Shown here piece by piece: positions 55,375 through 64,000 of a stretch of DNA of 64,000 nucleotides. The stretch is from Paenibacillus chibensis. Its GTDB lineage: Bacteria; Bacillota; Bacilli; Paenibacillales; Paenibacillaceae. Each line of letters starts with the position of its first letter. Positions within the stretch are counted from its first letter, which is position 1. Both the position numbers and the translations under genes were made by a program. Under the pieces are notes generated by a model. It did no database searches. It was given only the letters and a program-made list of their open reading frames with translations, and was not told the DNA's origin. The stretch lies in NCBI RefSeq assembly GCF_004001045.1, contig NZ_BIMK01000039.1, forward strand, positions 1 through 64,000, given 5' to 3'.

Positions 55375-56451
55375 TTAAATTTGTCTGTCAATGAATACTT
55401 GTTCCTGTAAACGTTTCAAACCTTCTTTGATGTTACGGGCTCTGACCTCACCAATTCCATCCACTTCATCCAATTCTTCGATGGTGGCCATCATGATGTG
55501 CGGCAGCTGTCCGAAGCGTTCGACCAGATTGTGAATAATCACGTTCGGCAGGCGCGGAATCTTGTTCAGAATGCGGTAACCCCTTGGGGCTACGGATTCT
55601 TCCGAGGTTGCGGCGGACATTGGATAACCGAGCAGCCGCATCACATAATGAATATCGAGCAGCTCATCGTCGGTCGCCCGCTTCAGTCCGGCGATCATCT
55701 CGCGGATTTTCTCGTCGTTATCTTCCCGGGCATAATCCTTGTACAGCAGCCAGGCCTCTTCCTCCATATTGCTGACCAGCTCTTCCATCTGCATGCTGAT
55801 CAGGCGCCCTTCATTGCCGAGCTCGTTGATGTAGCGCTTGATCTCCATCTTGATGCGCAGCACCATTTCGACCCGTTGAATGACGTTGACGACTTCCGGC
55901 ACGGTGACCAGTTCTTCAAACTCGGATGCCGACAAATTGGTCAATGACTGGTTCAGCACGGCCCGGTATTTTTCAAGCGTTTGAATGGCCTGGTTGGCCT
56001 TGGTCAAAATAACTCCGATTTCTTTAAGCGCATAACGGAGCGTGCCCTGATATAAAGTAATAATGTTACGTCGCTGGGAAATGGAAACGACCAGCTTGCC
56101 GGTCTGCTTGGCGACACGCTCCGCCGTGCGGTGGCGGATACCCGTTTCGATCGAGGAAATGGAGGAATCAGGAATCAGCTGGGTATTGGCATACAGGATC
56201 CGCTTCAGATCCTCACTCAGTATAATGGCCCCGTCCATCTTCGCTAACTCGTATAAATAGTTGGGTGAAAAATCGCAGTTGATCGAAAATCCGCCATCAA
56301 CCACTTCCATCACCTCGGGACTATAACCGACGACAAGCAGCCCCCCGGTTTTGGCCCGCAGCACGTTTTCCAGGCCGTCCCGAAACGGCGTGCCCGGTGC
56401 GACCAGCTTCAGCAGGTCGTTCATTTTATCCAATTGGCTAGGTTCCTTCAT
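55375..56451 (-). CDS. disA: DNA integrity scanning diadenylate cyclase
   Basis: A 358-residue enzyme that makes cyclic di-AMP. The DAC domain has DGA (73-75) and GIRHR (104-108). A helical spine and a C-terminal helix-hairpin-helix DNA-binding domain (about 285-358, VDGIGEVRARNIKEG) follow. It forms octamers that pause at DNA branch points and delay sporulation in B. subtilis. GGGGG lies nine bases before ATG 56451, 13 bases past radA. Confidence 0.96.
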   Translation of the reverse strand: MKEPSQLDKMNDLLKLVAPGTPFRDGLENVLRAKTGGLLVVGYSPEVMEVVDGGFSINCDFSPNYLYELAKMDGAIILSEDLKRILYANTQLIPDSSISSIETGIRHRTAERVAKQTGKLVVSISQRRNIITLYQGTLRYALKEIGVILTKANQAIQTLEKYRAVLNQSLTNLSASEFEELVTVPEVVNVIQRVEMVLRIKMEIKRYINELGNEGRLISMQMEELVSNMEEEAWLLYKDYAREDNDEKIREMIAGLKRATDDELLDIHYVMRLLGYPMSAATSEESVAPRGYRILNKIPRLPNVIIHNLVERFGQLPHIMMATIEELDEVDGIGEVRARNIKEGLKRLQEQVFIDRQI

Positions 56452-56464
56452 CTCTTTATGCCCC

Positions 56465-57832
56465 CTAATCTAACGCGACCGCTAGTGCATCTGCCACGGT
56501 ATTGATGCCAATGATTTCAATTCCTTTGGGATGCTTCCAGCCTTTCAAGCTTTTCTCCGGCATGATGATCCGCTTAAAGCCCAGCTTCTCGGCTTCCTTG
56601 ACCCGCTGCTCGGCACGGGATACCGCCCGGACCTCGCCGGTCAGTCCAACCTCGCCGAACATGACGTCAAACGGCTTTGTCGGAATATCTCGGAAACTGG
56701 AGGCGATGCTGACAGCAATCGCCAAATCGACAGCCGGCTCATCCAGCTTCACGCCCCCGGCCACATTCAAATATGCATCCTGATTCTGAAGGAACATCCC
56801 CATCCGCTTCTCCAGGACGGCAATAATCAGTCCCATCCGGTGATGGTCGACCCCGGTACACATCCGCCGCGGAGACGGGAAATGCGTGGACGAGATCAAC
56901 GCCTGCAGTTCAACCAGGACCGGCCGGGTCCCTTCCATGCTGGCAACCACCGTCGATCCGGCTACCCCCAGCGGACGCTCCGATAAAAACAACTCAGAGG
57001 GATTCTCCACTTCCACAAGGCCCGATTCGTTCATTTCAAATATGCCGATCTCATTGGTGGATCCGAAGCGGTTCTTCACCGCCCGCAAAAGCCGGTACGT
57101 ATGATGGCGTTCGCCTTCAAAATACAATACACAGTCAACCATATGTTCAAGAAGCCGAGGGCCTGCAATGGCCCCTTCCTTCGTAACATGCCCGACTAGC
57201 ACCGTCGCAATGCCCATGCCTTTGGCGACACGCATGAAGCGTGCCGTGCATTCCCTGACCTGTGCCACGCTGCCGGGAGCGCTCGTCACTTCGGGAATAT
57301 AGACGGTTTGAATGGAATCGATCACTAAAAATTGCGGCTGTATGCTGTTAATTGCCTCTTCGATGAGATCCATATTCGTCTCGCACAAAACGTACAGCTC
57401 AGCGGATAAGGCTCCAAGACGGTCTGCACGGAGCTTCGTCTGTCTCACGGATTCCTCACCGGATACGTAAAGCACCCGCAAGCCCGATTGCGTCAGAGCA
57501 TGCGAGGTTTGCAGCAGCAGCGTCGACTTCCCGATCCCCGGATCCCCGCCGACCAAAATCAGCGAACCCGGAACGATCCCTCCGCCAAGAACGCGGTTAA
57601 GCTCACCGATGCCGGTTTGCACGCGCGCTTCATTGCTGCTTTCTATATTTATGATCGAAAGCGCCTTTTCTTTACTATGAAAAAGCGGGGAATTCATTCC
57701 CTGCGTTTTAATGACGCTTTCCGTTTCTTCCACCATCGTGTTCCAAGCCTGACAACCCGGACATTTACCATACCATTTGGCAGCCTCATAGCCGCATTCT
57801 GTACAGTAGAATTTTGTTTTTGTTTTAGCCAT
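56465..57832 (-). CDS. radA: DNA repair protein RadA
   Basis: A 455-residue RecA-like helicase for branch migration. The zinc finger is CTECGYEAAKWYGKCPGC (C10, C13, C24, C27), Walker A is GGDPGIGKST, and the KNRFG motif that defines RadA is present. The C-terminus is Lon-protease-like without a catalytic serine role. The start is ATG 57832 with AGGAG five bases upstream. It is paired with disA, whose activity RadA limits in B. subtilis. Confidence 0.96.
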   Translation of the reverse strand: MAKTKTKFYCTECGYEAAKWYGKCPGCQAWNTMVEETESVIKTQGMNSPLFHSKEKALSIINIESSNEARVQTGIGELNRVLGGGIVPGSLILVGGDPGIGKSTLLLQTSHALTQSGLRVLYVSGEESVRQTKLRADRLGALSAELYVLCETNMDLIEEAINSIQPQFLVIDSIQTVYIPEVTSAPGSVAQVRECTARFMRVAKGMGIATVLVGHVTKEGAIAGPRLLEHMVDCVLYFEGERHHTYRLLRAVKNRFGSTNEIGIFEMNESGLVEVENPSELFLSERPLGVAGSTVVASMEGTRPVLVELQALISSTHFPSPRRMCTGVDHHRMGLIIAVLEKRMGMFLQNQDAYLNVAGGVKLDEPAVDLAIAVSIASSFRDIPTKPFDVMFGEVGLTGEVRAVSRAEQRVKEAEKLGFKRIIMPEKSLKGWKHPKGIEIIGINTVADALAVALD

Positions 57833-57902
57833 GATCTCTCCTTTTGGCAATACGGAAATTTGTCTTTTTTTGTCGATCGCTCAGAAAATTGGCATTATTT
57901 TA

Positions 57903-57932
57903 ATTTTACCATTTAATAAGTTTTATCGTAAA
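57903..57932 (-). promoter_or_regulatory. Candidate radA-disA promoter
   Basis: The -35 TTTACG (57927-57932), 18 bases and the -10 TAAAAT (57903-57908) lie about 70 bases before radA, after the clpC terminator. Confidence 0.5.
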
Positions 57933-57963
57933 GTATTTGCAAAAAGTTTACACTCACACGTAT

Positions 57964-58011
57964 AAAGGGATTGACCCGCCGCTTAGGTACAAGCAGCGAG
58001 GCAATCCCTTT
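57964..58011 (-). terminator. Terminator of the ctsR-clpC operon
   Basis: A long hairpin has an outer stem AAAGGGATTG/CAATCCCTTT, internal mismatches and an inner stem CGCCGCTT/AAGCAGCG with a 6-nt loop. Only a short T run follows on the minus strand. Confidence 0.65.
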
Positions 58012-58049
58012 TCAAATTAATGTTTGTTTAAAGCTTTTCTTACTTTAAA

Positions 58050-60494
58050 TCACGAGTTCGCCGAAACGTTATCGTTCTTTTTTACGGTCAGTCCGCCATT
58101 CTCTTCATCGATGACCAGCGAGTCTCCTTTGGCGACATTCCCGGTCAGAAGCTCTTCGGACAAGCGGTCCTCGATATGCTTCTGAATCGCCCGGCGAAGC
58201 GGACGGGCACCGAAGGCAGGATCATAACCTTCCTTGGCCAAGAAATCCTTGGCTTTGTCGGTCAGCGTAAAGTCCACATCGTATTCACGCAGGCGTTTAC
58301 GCAGCTCCTCGGACATCAAGGTGACGATCTCGGCGATATGCTTTTCTTCCAGCGAGTGGAAGACGATAATTTCGTCGATCCGGTTCAGGAACTCCGGACG
58401 GAAGCTTTTCTTCAGCTCGCCCATTACCTTATCCTTCATATTATTATAATCGGCCCCGGCATCAGCTACAGCGGTAAAGCCCAAAGTGGAATTCCGCTTG
58501 ATGGCTTCCGCGCCGACGTTCGAGGTCAGAATGATCAGCGTATTGCGGAAGTCGACCACGCGTCCTTTGGAGTCGGTCAACCGTCCGTCTTCCAGCACTT
58601 GAAGCAGGATGTTGAATACTTCCGGATGCGCTTTTTCGATCTCATCCAGCAGGACAACCGAATACGGCTTGCGGCGTACCTTTTCGGTTAGCTGGCCGCC
58701 TTCTTCATAACCGACGTATCCCGGAGGCGCTCCGACCAGTCTCGATGTGGAGTGCTTCTCCATGTACTCGGACATGTCGATGCGGATGACCGCATTTTCG
58801 TCGCCGAACATAGCTTCCGCAAGTGCACGGGCGAGCTCGGTTTTACCTACGCCGGTAGGTCCAAGGAAAATAAACGAGCCAATCGGGCGCTTCGGATCCT
58901 TCAGACCGGCACGGGAACGACGGACAGCACGGCTGACGGCTTTGACGGCCTCTTCCTGGCCGATCACGCGTTCATGCAGGATATTCTCCATATTGAGCAG
59001 GCGCTCGGTTTCCTCTTCCTTCAGCTTGCGTACCGGGATGCCGGTCCAGCTGGCCACGACCTGGGCGATATCCTCAGGCGTGACTTCGGAATCGGTGCGA
59101 CCCTGTTTTTCTTTCCATTGGTTCTTCGTAATCTCAAGCTCTTCGCGGATCTTTTGCTCGGTATCGCGGAGCGCAGCCGCCTTTTCAAATTCCTGGCTTT
59201 GCACGGCCGAATCCTTTTCCTTGCGGATATCTTCGAGTCGGCTTTCCAGTTCTTTCAGATTTGGCGGTATCGTATACGTATGAAGCCTTACCTTGGAGCC
59301 CGCTTCATCAATCAGGTCGATTGCTTTATCCGGAAGGAACCGGTCCGAAATATAACGGTCGGACAGCTTCACGGCTTCGACGATCGCTTCATCGGTAATT
59401 TTCACGCGGTGATGCGCCTCATAACGGTCACGCAGTCCGAACAGGATCTGAACTGCCTCTTCCGGAGAAGGCTGATCCACCGTGATCGGTTGGAAACGGC
59501 GTTCCAGAGCGGCATCTTTTTCAATATATTTGCGGTACTCATCCAGTGTCGTGGCACCAATGCACTGCAGCTCGCCGCGGGCCAGGGATGGCTTCAGAAT
59601 ATTCGAAGCGTCGATGGCGCCTTCCGCACCGCCTGCCCCGATCAGCGTGTGCAGCTCATCGATGAACAGGATGATGTTGCCGGCTTGGCGGATCTCATCC
59701 ATAATTTTTTTCAACCGGTCCTCGAATTCGCCGCGGTATTTCGTTCCTGCGACTACCGAGCCCATATCCAGCGTCATGACGCGCTTATCGCGCAGCGTCT
59801 CCGGAATCTCGTTGTTGATGATTTTTTGGGCAAGACCTTCCGCAATCGCGGTTTTACCTACCCCGGGCTCACCGATCAGAACCGGATTGTTTTTCGTACG
59901 GCGGCTCAGCACTTGAATGACACGCTCAATTTCTTTACTGCGTCCAATGACCGGGTCCAGGTTGCTCTCTTTAGCCGCCGCCGTCAGATCACGCGCAAGA
60001 CTATCCAGCGTCGGCGTGCTGACGTTCGCTTGAGAACCATGATGGCTGGATACCGCCTCGCTGCTTCCCAGCAGCTGCAGCACTTGCTGGCGCGCCTTGT
60101 TAAGGCTAATGCCCAAATTGTTAAGTACACGCGCTGCGACTCCTTCACCTTCACGGATCAGGCCGAGCAAAATATGTTCTGTGCCCACATAGGTATGACC
60201 CAGCTTGCGGGCTTCATCCATCGACAATTCAATCACTTTTTTGGCACGCGGAGTGTATGCGATATTGGTCGGCTGCTCCTGACCTCTGCCGATGAGCGTT
60301 TCCACTTCGTCCTGGATTTTTTCAAGTCCGAGTCCGAGACCGATCAAAGCCTTCGCGGCAATGCCGTCTCCCTCGCGGATCAGTCCAAGCAAAATATGCT
60401 CCGTACCGATGTTGTTGTGGCCCAAACGAACTGCTTCCTCTTGTGCCAATGCCAGCACTTTCTGAGCGCGTTCCGTAAATCTTCCGAACATCAT
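58050..60494 (-). CDS. clpC: AAA+ chaperone ClpC
   Basis: An 814-residue Hsp100 unfoldase that feeds ClpP. It has two Clp_N repeats (about 1-145), AAA-1 with GEPGVGKT (near 205), a UVR-containing middle domain (about 410-460) and AAA-2 with GPTGVGKT (near 545). McsB and MecA are known partners; phosphoarginine marks bind the Clp_N domain. GGAGGTG lies seven bases before ATG 60494. It is the last gene of the CtsR operon. Confidence 0.97.
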   Translation of the reverse strand: MMFGRFTERAQKVLALAQEEAVRLGHNNIGTEHILLGLIREGDGIAAKALIGLGLGLEKIQDEVETLIGRGQEQPTNIAYTPRAKKVIELSMDEARKLGHTYVGTEHILLGLIREGEGVAARVLNNLGISLNKARQQVLQLLGSSEAVSSHHGSQANVSTPTLDSLARDLTAAAKESNLDPVIGRSKEIERVIQVLSRRTKNNPVLIGEPGVGKTAIAEGLAQKIINNEIPETLRDKRVMTLDMGSVVAGTKYRGEFEDRLKKIMDEIRQAGNIILFIDELHTLIGAGGAEGAIDASNILKPSLARGELQCIGATTLDEYRKYIEKDAALERRFQPITVDQPSPEEAVQILFGLRDRYEAHHRVKITDEAIVEAVKLSDRYISDRFLPDKAIDLIDEAGSKVRLHTYTIPPNLKELESRLEDIRKEKDSAVQSQEFEKAAALRDTEQKIREELEITKNQWKEKQGRTDSEVTPEDIAQVVASWTGIPVRKLKEEETERLLNMENILHERVIGQEEAVKAVSRAVRRSRAGLKDPKRPIGSFIFLGPTGVGKTELARALAEAMFGDENAVIRIDMSEYMEKHSTSRLVGAPPGYVGYEEGGQLTEKVRRKPYSVVLLDEIEKAHPEVFNILLQVLEDGRLTDSKGRVVDFRNTLIILTSNVGAEAIKRNSTLGFTAVADAGADYNNMKDKVMGELKKSFRPEFLNRIDEIIVFHSLEEKHIAEIVTLMSEELRKRLREYDVDFTLTDKAKDFLAKEGYDPAFGARPLRRAIQKHIEDRLSEELLTGNVAKGDSLVIDEENGGLTVKKNDNVSANS

Positions 60495-60609
60495 TCTCCT
60501 GCACCTCCATGAGTTTGAAATCTTAATTGGTCTCCATGTTGATTCTTCTTAGCGCGATCGCTTCTGCGTTCACGTATCAATCTTATTATTCATGAATCTA
60601 AAGCAAAGC

Positions 60610-61671
60610 TCAGGCTTTCGCCAGGGTCTCGCGAATCAACCTTGCCCGGTAAATGTCACGTTCCTCGCTGTTCATGTCGTGGCCGTATTTTTTCTGCAAA
60701 AAGCCTGGCTGCGTCATCACATTCAGTTCGTTCATTACCGGAATCGAAGGGCCCTGCACAATGCCGAGATCAATGCCCAGACGCACATCCGAGAGTCTCT
60801 GCCCTGCTTCTTTGGAATCCAGAACCTCCGCAAATGACAAAATGCCGTAAGACCGTTTGATCCGATCCGTAATGCGAAGGCGAGAGTCGTTCATTAAACG
60901 CGTGCGGGCATTTTTCTCATGCTCAATAATTTGCAGCACCACACTATGCAGGTTATCGATAATTTCATTCTCCGTCTGACCCAGCGTAATCTGGTTGGAG
61001 ATCTGAAACAGGTTTCCTATTGCTTCGCTGCCTTCGCCGTAAATTCCTCTAACGGTCAGCCCCACTTGCGAAACAGCGGACAAAATACGGTTGATTTGCT
61101 GCGTCATGACGAGGGCAGGAAGATGCATCATAACCGATGCTCTAAGTCCTGTTCCTACATTGGTTGGGCAGCTGGTCAGATAGCCGCGCTTGTCGTCAAA
61201 AGCATAGTCCACCTCGGCCTCGAACAGATCGTCGATGGATGTCGCTTTTTCCCATGCCTCGCGCACCTGAAATCCCGGATACAGACATTGAATGCGAAGA
61301 TGGTCCTCTTCGTTAATCATAATGCTGACGGATTCGTCCTCGCTGATCAGCACCGCCCCGTTTTGGGACTCGCTGGCCAGGCTGGGGCTGATTAAATGCT
61401 TCTCGACCAGAACCTTTTTGTCGAGCGGCTCGATGTCATCCAGTTTGATGGCATAAAAGGTTCCGATAGACTTCATATTCTGCTTCTCCGGCACAGGGGC
61501 CAGACGACTCAGCACTTCCTCCGACTGCTGGCGCGTCGCCAAAAGAGGAAAAGGCAAGTGCTGCAGGTTCCGCGCAATCCGCACCCGGCTGCTGATGACG
61601 ATATCGGAGTCGTTTGCCGTCCCCCGCATCCATTCACTCAGCGCTTTTTCGGTAAATCGGAGATTGGGCAT
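60610..61671 (-). CDS. mcsB: Protein-arginine kinase McsB
   Basis: A 353-residue phosphagen-kinase-like enzyme that phosphorylates arginines, including those of CtsR, for ClpCP degradation. SSRVRIARNL and NVGTGLRASVMMH are catalytic motifs. The allosteric RDxxRA motif is at 338-343 (RDIYRA). GGAGG precedes ATG 61671. It needs McsA for activation. Confidence 0.96.
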   Translation of the reverse strand: MPNLRFTEKALSEWMRGTANDSDIVISSRVRIARNLQHLPFPLLATRQQSEEVLSRLAPVPEKQNMKSIGTFYAIKLDDIEPLDKKVLVEKHLISPSLASESQNGAVLISEDESVSIMINEEDHLRIQCLYPGFQVREAWEKATSIDDLFEAEVDYAFDDKRGYLTSCPTNVGTGLRASVMMHLPALVMTQQINRILSAVSQVGLTVRGIYGEGSEAIGNLFQISNQITLGQTENEIIDNLHSVVLQIIEHEKNARTRLMNDSRLRITDRIKRSYGILSFAEVLDSKEAGQRLSDVRLGIDLGIVQGPSIPVMNELNVMTQPGFLQKKYGHDMNSEERDIYRARLIRETLAKA

Positions 61672-61700
61672 CCGCTATTCCTCCTCGCTTCAAGCGAACT

Positions 61701-62225
61701 TTACTGTCCTGCCATTTCTTTTTCAAGGTTTCTGATCTGGTCTCGCAGCTGTGCAGCTTCTTCAAATTCCTCCTGCTGAATCCGCTGCTGCAGTTCGAGC
61801 TTGAGATCATCGATTCTACGTTTTAATTGGATCCGGCCGCCGCTTCTTTTCGGCACTTTGCCGACATGCACGGTATTTCCATGCACTCTTTTGAAAAGAG
61901 GATCCAGACGGTCGCCAAAATATTTATAGCAGGAGCTGCAGCCGAAACGGCCGATTTTGCTGAACTGCGAATACGTCATGCCGCATTCCTCGCAGCGCTG
62001 GGATTGTGGTGCCTTAACGCTGCTGGCAGCCCCTTTTCCCGCCGTTTCAAAATCAAGCAGCCCTGATAACAGGCTGTGTATGGAAAATCCGCCCGAAGTG
62101 CCGGGAAGCATTTCCCCTTTTTCCCTCGCGCAGGTTTCACAAATATGGAACTCGTTTTTCTCGCCGTTTACGATTTTGGTAAAATGCAGTGTCGCGGGTC
62201 TCTTCCCGCATTCTTGACATAGCAT
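61701..62225 (-). CDS. mcsA: McsB activator McsA
   Basis: A 174-residue protein with two zinc-binding groups, C3/C6/C29/C32 and a later CEEC...CSSC group, and a C-terminal UVR coiled coil (LKLELQQRIQQEEFEEAAQL). It activates McsB and stabilises the CtsR complex. AAAAGGAGG precedes ATG 62225. Confidence 0.95.
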   Translation of the reverse strand: MLCQECGKRPATLHFTKIVNGEKNEFHICETCAREKGEMLPGTSGGFSIHSLLSGLLDFETAGKGAASSVKAPQSQRCEECGMTYSQFSKIGRFGCSSCYKYFGDRLDPLFKRVHGNTVHVGKVPKRSGGRIQLKRRIDDLKLELQQRIQQEEFEEAAQLRDQIRNLEKEMAGQ

Positions 62226-62252
62226 ATCGATGTCCCTCCTTTTCTCCGCAGA

Positions 62253-62717
62253 CTATTTGCCTAGCAAAGAAATCAGCATCGCCTTCATGATTCTCGCCCG
62301 GATCTCGTCGCGGTAAGGCAATTTGACAGCCAAAACCTCCCTGGAAATCGCAGCCCGCATCATATTCGCTTCCCGTTTGCTTAGAAAACGGGCTTCTTCG
62401 AGCTGATAAATCAGCCCTTCGGCGACATTCTGCTCGATCATGCTGCCGATCGTCGTATGCAGATGCGTATGAAGCGCTGAATATTGCGGGAGATCAATGC
62501 GCTGAATCCGGATGTAACCGCCGCCTCCGCGCTTGCTCTCCACGAGATAGCCCTTCTCCAGCGTGAATCTTGTGCTTATTACATAATTGATCTGGGACGG
62601 CACGCACGAAAACTGGTCCGCCAGATCATTACGCTGTATTTCAATCAATCCTTCGGGACTTTCATGCAAAATACCCTTGAGATATTGTTCAATAACATCA
62701 GAGATATTACGCATCAT
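62253..62717 (-). CDS. ctsR: Heat-shock repressor CtsR
   Basis: A 154-residue winged-helix repressor of class III heat-shock genes. The glycine-rich thermosensing wing RGGGGY is at 63-68. The C-terminal helical domain ends in ARIMKAMLISLLG. Two ATG codons lie at 62717 and 62714; GGAGG is four or seven bases away, so the second is equally likely. Operon order ctsR-mcsA-mcsB-clpC is complete, and CtsR should bind the operator at 63083. Confidence 0.96.
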   Translation of the reverse strand: MMRNISDVIEQYLKGILHESPEGLIEIQRNDLADQFSCVPSQINYVISTRFTLEKGYLVESKRGGGGYIRIQRIDLPQYSALHTHLHTTIGSMIEQNVAEGLIYQLEEARFLSKREANMMRAAISREVLAVKLPYRDEIRARIMKAMLISLLGK

Positions 62718-63082
62718 TTTTCCTCCACTTATATTGCTGCTAAGAAAGCAGGTTACCTCCCATTCAACAACGCACTCCGGTAAAGAGCCCCATGTATTCC
62801 ATGAAATCGACGAGCATCTTTAATATGCTTTGCCCAGAGCAGCTACTCTTTATGTAGTCCATTTCATAGCTGTACCAGGTTGTATGTCCGCCGGACAGAA
62901 AACATGCCGATACCCTTAAAATTAACCAAAGTTGCCAAGTGCGAACCGAAATAAAAGTATACAAACATGGGCCGCCGGTAACCCCGCAGCTTCTGCTTTG
63001 TTTTTAGTGTAACATCAGGTAAATCAGATCATGCATCGCCAGTTTGGTTCTCAAGTTATTCCAAATTTGATCGTCAACTGAC
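62718..63082 (-). promoter_or_regulatory. Long ctsR leader
   Basis: About 370 nt lie between the predicted start of transcription and ctsR. I see no recognised riboswitch, and only a small hairpin TGTCC/GGACA at 62885-62897. A 66-codon minus-strand frame (62764-62964) has no ribosome site and no family features. Confidence 0.4.
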
Positions 63083-63129
63083 TTTGACTTTCTTTGACTA
63101 TATTATAACACATTCTCATGTTTTGCCAA
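63083..63129 (-). promoter_or_regulatory. ctsR promoter and CtsR operator
   Basis: The promoter is -35 TTGGCA (63124-63129), 16 bases, -10 TATAAT (63102-63107). Directly after the -10 is a perfect CtsR box, AGTCAAA-GAA-AGTCAAA (63083-63099 on the minus strand), a tandem heptad. A half site GGTCAAA lies upstream (63154-63160). This indicates autoregulation and heat induction. Confidence 0.9.
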
Positions 63130-63226
63130 GGGGGAAGCTGCACTTTTATCATTTTTGACCTTTTTACCTGATTTCATCCCCTGTGAGTGCGAGAAAGTCG
63201 CTTCTACCCTAATATATATCACAAAA

Positions 63227-63256
63227 AGCCCCTGTGCCATGAAAGGCCAAGGGGCT
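63227..63256 (-). terminator. Terminator of the Eis-like gene
   Basis: A stem AGCCCC/GGGGCT with an inner GCC/GGC pair set is followed by T5 on the minus strand. It lies nine bases past the stop codon. Confidence 0.85.
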
Positions 63257-63264
63257 CACGCAGA

Positions 63265-64000
63265 TCAGAAGTAATCCAGCAAAAAGGTATGCCCTGAAGG
63301 TATCGCCTGCTCAAGGCGGGCTATGGCAGCTGCATCACCGGTCAGTCTTCCCAGTCTCCACAGCTCTGTTGGGCGCTTGTAGCCCAGCATCAGCGTCGTA
63401 AGCGTCTGAATATCACACTGGATATCCGCACTCGACTGCAGCCCGGCTGCTTCTACCGAAGCCTTGCCATCAGGCGAAAGCGTCCACTTCCATATGCCTT
63501 CGTTCCATGGGGCATGAGCATCGGATAAGCTTACCGTCCAGGATTGCTCCTCGCCGCTTCCGTGGAATGCGTAGGCTTGGACAAAGCTTGCAGCATTTAC
63601 GATCCTCGCCATCCCATAAGGTACAATCTCCTGCGTAATTCGCGGATCTGCGAGCGTATAGGTCAGTGCATCATCCGCAGGCATTTGAGCCAGAACCGTC
63701 TGCGTTACCATCGAATCATGATTGCTGATAAACGTCCATAAAGCTTTGCGGGATTCCTCGGTCAGCCAGACAAATTCCTCCACTAACAACTCCTTTTTCG
63801 CCGCTTTATAGAGCAGGTAACCTTGCGGTTCGCCGGAAGTAGAATAATAAACGGCAGTATGACCATCATCGTCCAAAATGGAGTGCTTCCACCGTTCCTC
63901 GCTCCGGAGCATCATACCGTTATAGTTTATGGCGTAAGCCTCGTATATCTGATTTAAGGTCGCAATGTCAGCCGTGTCCCGACGAACCTCACCCTCCGTC
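63265..64000 (-). CDS. Eis-like GNAT acetyltransferase (partial)
   Basis: The C-terminal 244 residues of a gene cut at the right window edge; the frame is still open at 64000. VRRDTADIATLNQIYEAYA and NGMMLRSEERW resemble the GNAT-fold Eis family. The C-terminal part (about the last 100 residues) resembles the SCP2-like sterol-carrier domain of these proteins. Family members acetylate amines, sometimes aminoglycosides, but the substrate here is unknown. It is not part of the ctsR operon. Confidence 0.8.
   Translation of the reverse strand, partial: TEGEVRRDTADIATLNQIYEAYAINYNGMMLRSEERWKHSILDDDGHTAVYYSTSGEPQGYLLYKAAKKELLVEEFVWLTEESRKALWTFISNHDSMVTQTVLAQMPADDALTYTLADPRITQEIVPYGMARIVNAASFVQAYAFHGSGEEQSWTVSLSDAHAPWNEGIWKWTLSPDGKASVEAAGLQSSADIQCDIQTLTTLMLGYKRPTELWRLGRLTGDAAAIARLEQAIPSGHTFLLDYF

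Noticed and set aside
58752..60512. A 586-codon open frame antisense to clpC
   Set aside because: A shadow of clpC without start signals.

Overview
The window is a core housekeeping segment of a Gram-positive, endospore-forming Firmicute. Paenibacillus or a close relative fits best. The evidence is the unbroken Bacillales order ctsR-mcsA-mcsB-clpC-radA-disA through rpoBC, str, S10, spc and alpha to truA-rplM-rpsI, plus sporulation genes (sigH, spoIIM-like, pdaB, kbaA, gerD, cwlD, a CotF-like coat gene). Zinc-binding forms of S14, L33 and L36, a T-box before cysE, and many TTG/GTG starts with strong AAGGAGG sites also fit. Almost every gene lies on the minus strand, so transcription runs from high to low coordinates.

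From right to left. 63265-64000: a cut GNAT acetyltransferase of the Eis type. 58050-63130: the ctsR-mcsA-mcsB-clpC protein quality-control operon with a CtsR operator. 52034-57832: radA, disA, pssA, a plus-strand conserved gene, a PIN-TRAM protein (YacL), ispD and ispF. 44582-51259: gltX, a T-box, cysE, cysS, mrnC, rlmB, rae1 (yacP) and sigH. 39991-44181: rpmG, secE, nusG, rplK, rplA, rplJ, rplL and a 16S rRNA methyltransferase. 27379-39632: rpoB, rpoC, an L7Ae-like protein, rpsL, rpsG, fusA and tuf. 11443-26794: S10-spc-alpha genes from rpsJ to rplQ, including secY, adk, map, a KOW protein and infA. 9375-11183: truA, rplM and rpsI. 1-9275: a more variable segment with two small plus-strand genes, a CotF-like coat gene, cysH-sat, cwlD, salA, gerD, kbaA, pdaB, a SpoIIM-family gene and a small hypothetical gene. 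It ends at what looks like a leftward rRNA promoter.

Most of the window makes and runs the translation and transcription machinery. Visible control includes r-protein leaders (L10 and L13 type, two L1-like sites, a structured S10 leader), a cysteine-type T-box, the CtsR operator and sigma-E/sigma-G-like promoters on spore genes. I see no CRISPR array, insertion sequence, prophage, tRNA or toxin-antitoxin locus, and no clearly new multi-gene system. The most unusual items are non-coding: a tandem hairpin repeat between infA and rpmJ, a hairpin-rich element between ispF and gltX, and a palindrome array on the cysH promoter.

Many starts were moved inward from the longest open frame because a Shine-Dalgarno (SD) sequence sits just upstream of a later ATG, GTG or TTG. 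Each case is noted.
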